Assembly: GCF_003054245.1 (NCBI RefSeq)
Contig: NZ_QBKR01000004.1
Span: 1 to 64,000 of the forward strand
Source: Melghirimyces profundicolus
GTDB lineage: Bacteria; Bacillota; Bacilli; Thermoactinomycetales; DSM-45169
DNA length: 64,000 bases
Direction: 5' to 3'
Below, piece after piece: positions 63,673 to 64,000 of this stretch (within the stretch, counting starts at the first letter, position 1; each line of letters starts with the position of its first letter). Made by a program: the position numbers and the translations under genes. The notes below the pieces were generated by a model. That model was not told the DNA's origin. It ran no database searches and worked only from the letters and a program-made list of their open reading frames with translations.

Positions 63673-64000
63673 GAGTCCTTCGGGCCTTCAAATTTGTATC
63701 CGATCCCGCGAACGGTTTTGATGTAAACCGGATTGCGGGAATCCTCCTCCACTTTCTCCCTCAGGTGGCTGACGTGAACATCCACGATCCGGGTATCCCC
63801 GATGTAATCATAATCCCATACCGCATTGAGAAGCTGGTCACGGGACAACACCTTTCCCCGGTGGTTGGCCAGATAAATCAGGAGTTCAAACTCTTTGGGG
63901 GTCAGGTCCACCTGGGTCCCTTTTCGGAGGACCTCATACCCTTCCGTGTCGATCTCAAGGTCCCCCACGATCAGCTTCTTCTTCTCCCGGGGGGCTTCCC
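63669..64000 (-). CDS. phoP: Response regulator PhoP, C-terminal part (cut by window end)
   Basis: About 110 residues of an OmpR-type winged-helix output domain: LIVGDLEIDTEGYEVLRKG, LTPKEFELLIYLANHRGKVL, VDVHVSHLREKVEEDSRNP, IKTVRGIGYKFEGP. The receiver domain lies beyond base 64,000. Partner of PhoR and expected activator of the pst operon. Confidence 0.95.
   Translation of the reverse strand, partial: EAPREKKKLIVGDLEIDTEGYEVLRKGTQVDLTPKEFELLIYLANHRGKVLSRDQLLNAVWDYDYIGDTRIVDVHVSHLREKVEEDSRNPVYIKTVRGIGYKFEGPKDS

Overview
The window looks like a chromosome segment of a spore-forming, moderately GC-rich member of the Bacillota, most probably a Thermoactinomycetaceae-type Bacillales (inference). 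The reasons are a Bacillus-like housekeeping order (polA-mutM-coaE-gapB-nrdR-dnaB-dnaI and ytxC-thrS-infC-rpmI-rplT), T-box and L20 leaders, a CcpN-type gapB promoter, a PhoP-type pst promoter, a sporulation-type YtxC and a heterocycloanthracin-type RiPP locus.

Layout. 1-10,100: nhaC-type antiporter, DJ-1/PfpI protein, two wrecked genes (oxidoreductase, GNAT), a secreted M1 peptidase, a phosphoesterase, a DUF4397 protein with ten perfect decapeptide repeats, an acyl-CoA synthetase split by one TAG, and a 26-residue membrane peptide with its own promoter and terminator. 10,200-18,730: branched-chain amino acid genes ilvD and ilvB-ilvH-ilvC-leuA-leuB. The ilvB leader carries a ykkC-class riboswitch with its own terminator, followed by a leucine T-box with a second terminator. 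18,750-22,210: BASS transporter, MarR regulator and DHA2 drug exporter. 22,390-38,560: translation, replication and repair core on the minus strand, with three tRNAs (Phe, Gly, Leu).

38,700-51,300 is accessory and scarred: an EamA transporter, small unknown genes, a WGxxGxxG-CTERM protein, a DUF3231 protein, a frameshifted IS110 element, a DNA ligase fragment, a membrane protein, a methyltransferase, a superoxide dismutase with an N-terminal extension, and a TOMM (azole RiPP) locus. The TOMM locus has a precursor ending in fourteen cysteines spaced as Cys-His-His, a 55-residue coupled protein and a fused E1-like/YcaO cyclodehydratase. The oxidase (SagB-type) is reduced to a frameshifted N-terminal stub.

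51,390-57,100: a Cd/Zn-type P-ATPase with TGA in place of the first Cys of its CxxC motif, its ArsR/CadC repressor, a methyltransferase, an aldo/keto reductase and a TPR regulator. The regulator overlaps a 49-residue exported peptide and looks like an RRNPP quorum-sensing pair. 57,119-64,000: pstSCAB-phoU behind a PhoP box, then phoR and the 3' part of phoP. An interspersed, palindromic, noncoding repeat occurs at least five times (1, 32.4, 39.7, 41.5 and 61.7 kb).

The frequency of frameshifts and single stops is high. Real decay and assembly error cannot be separated from the sequence alone.
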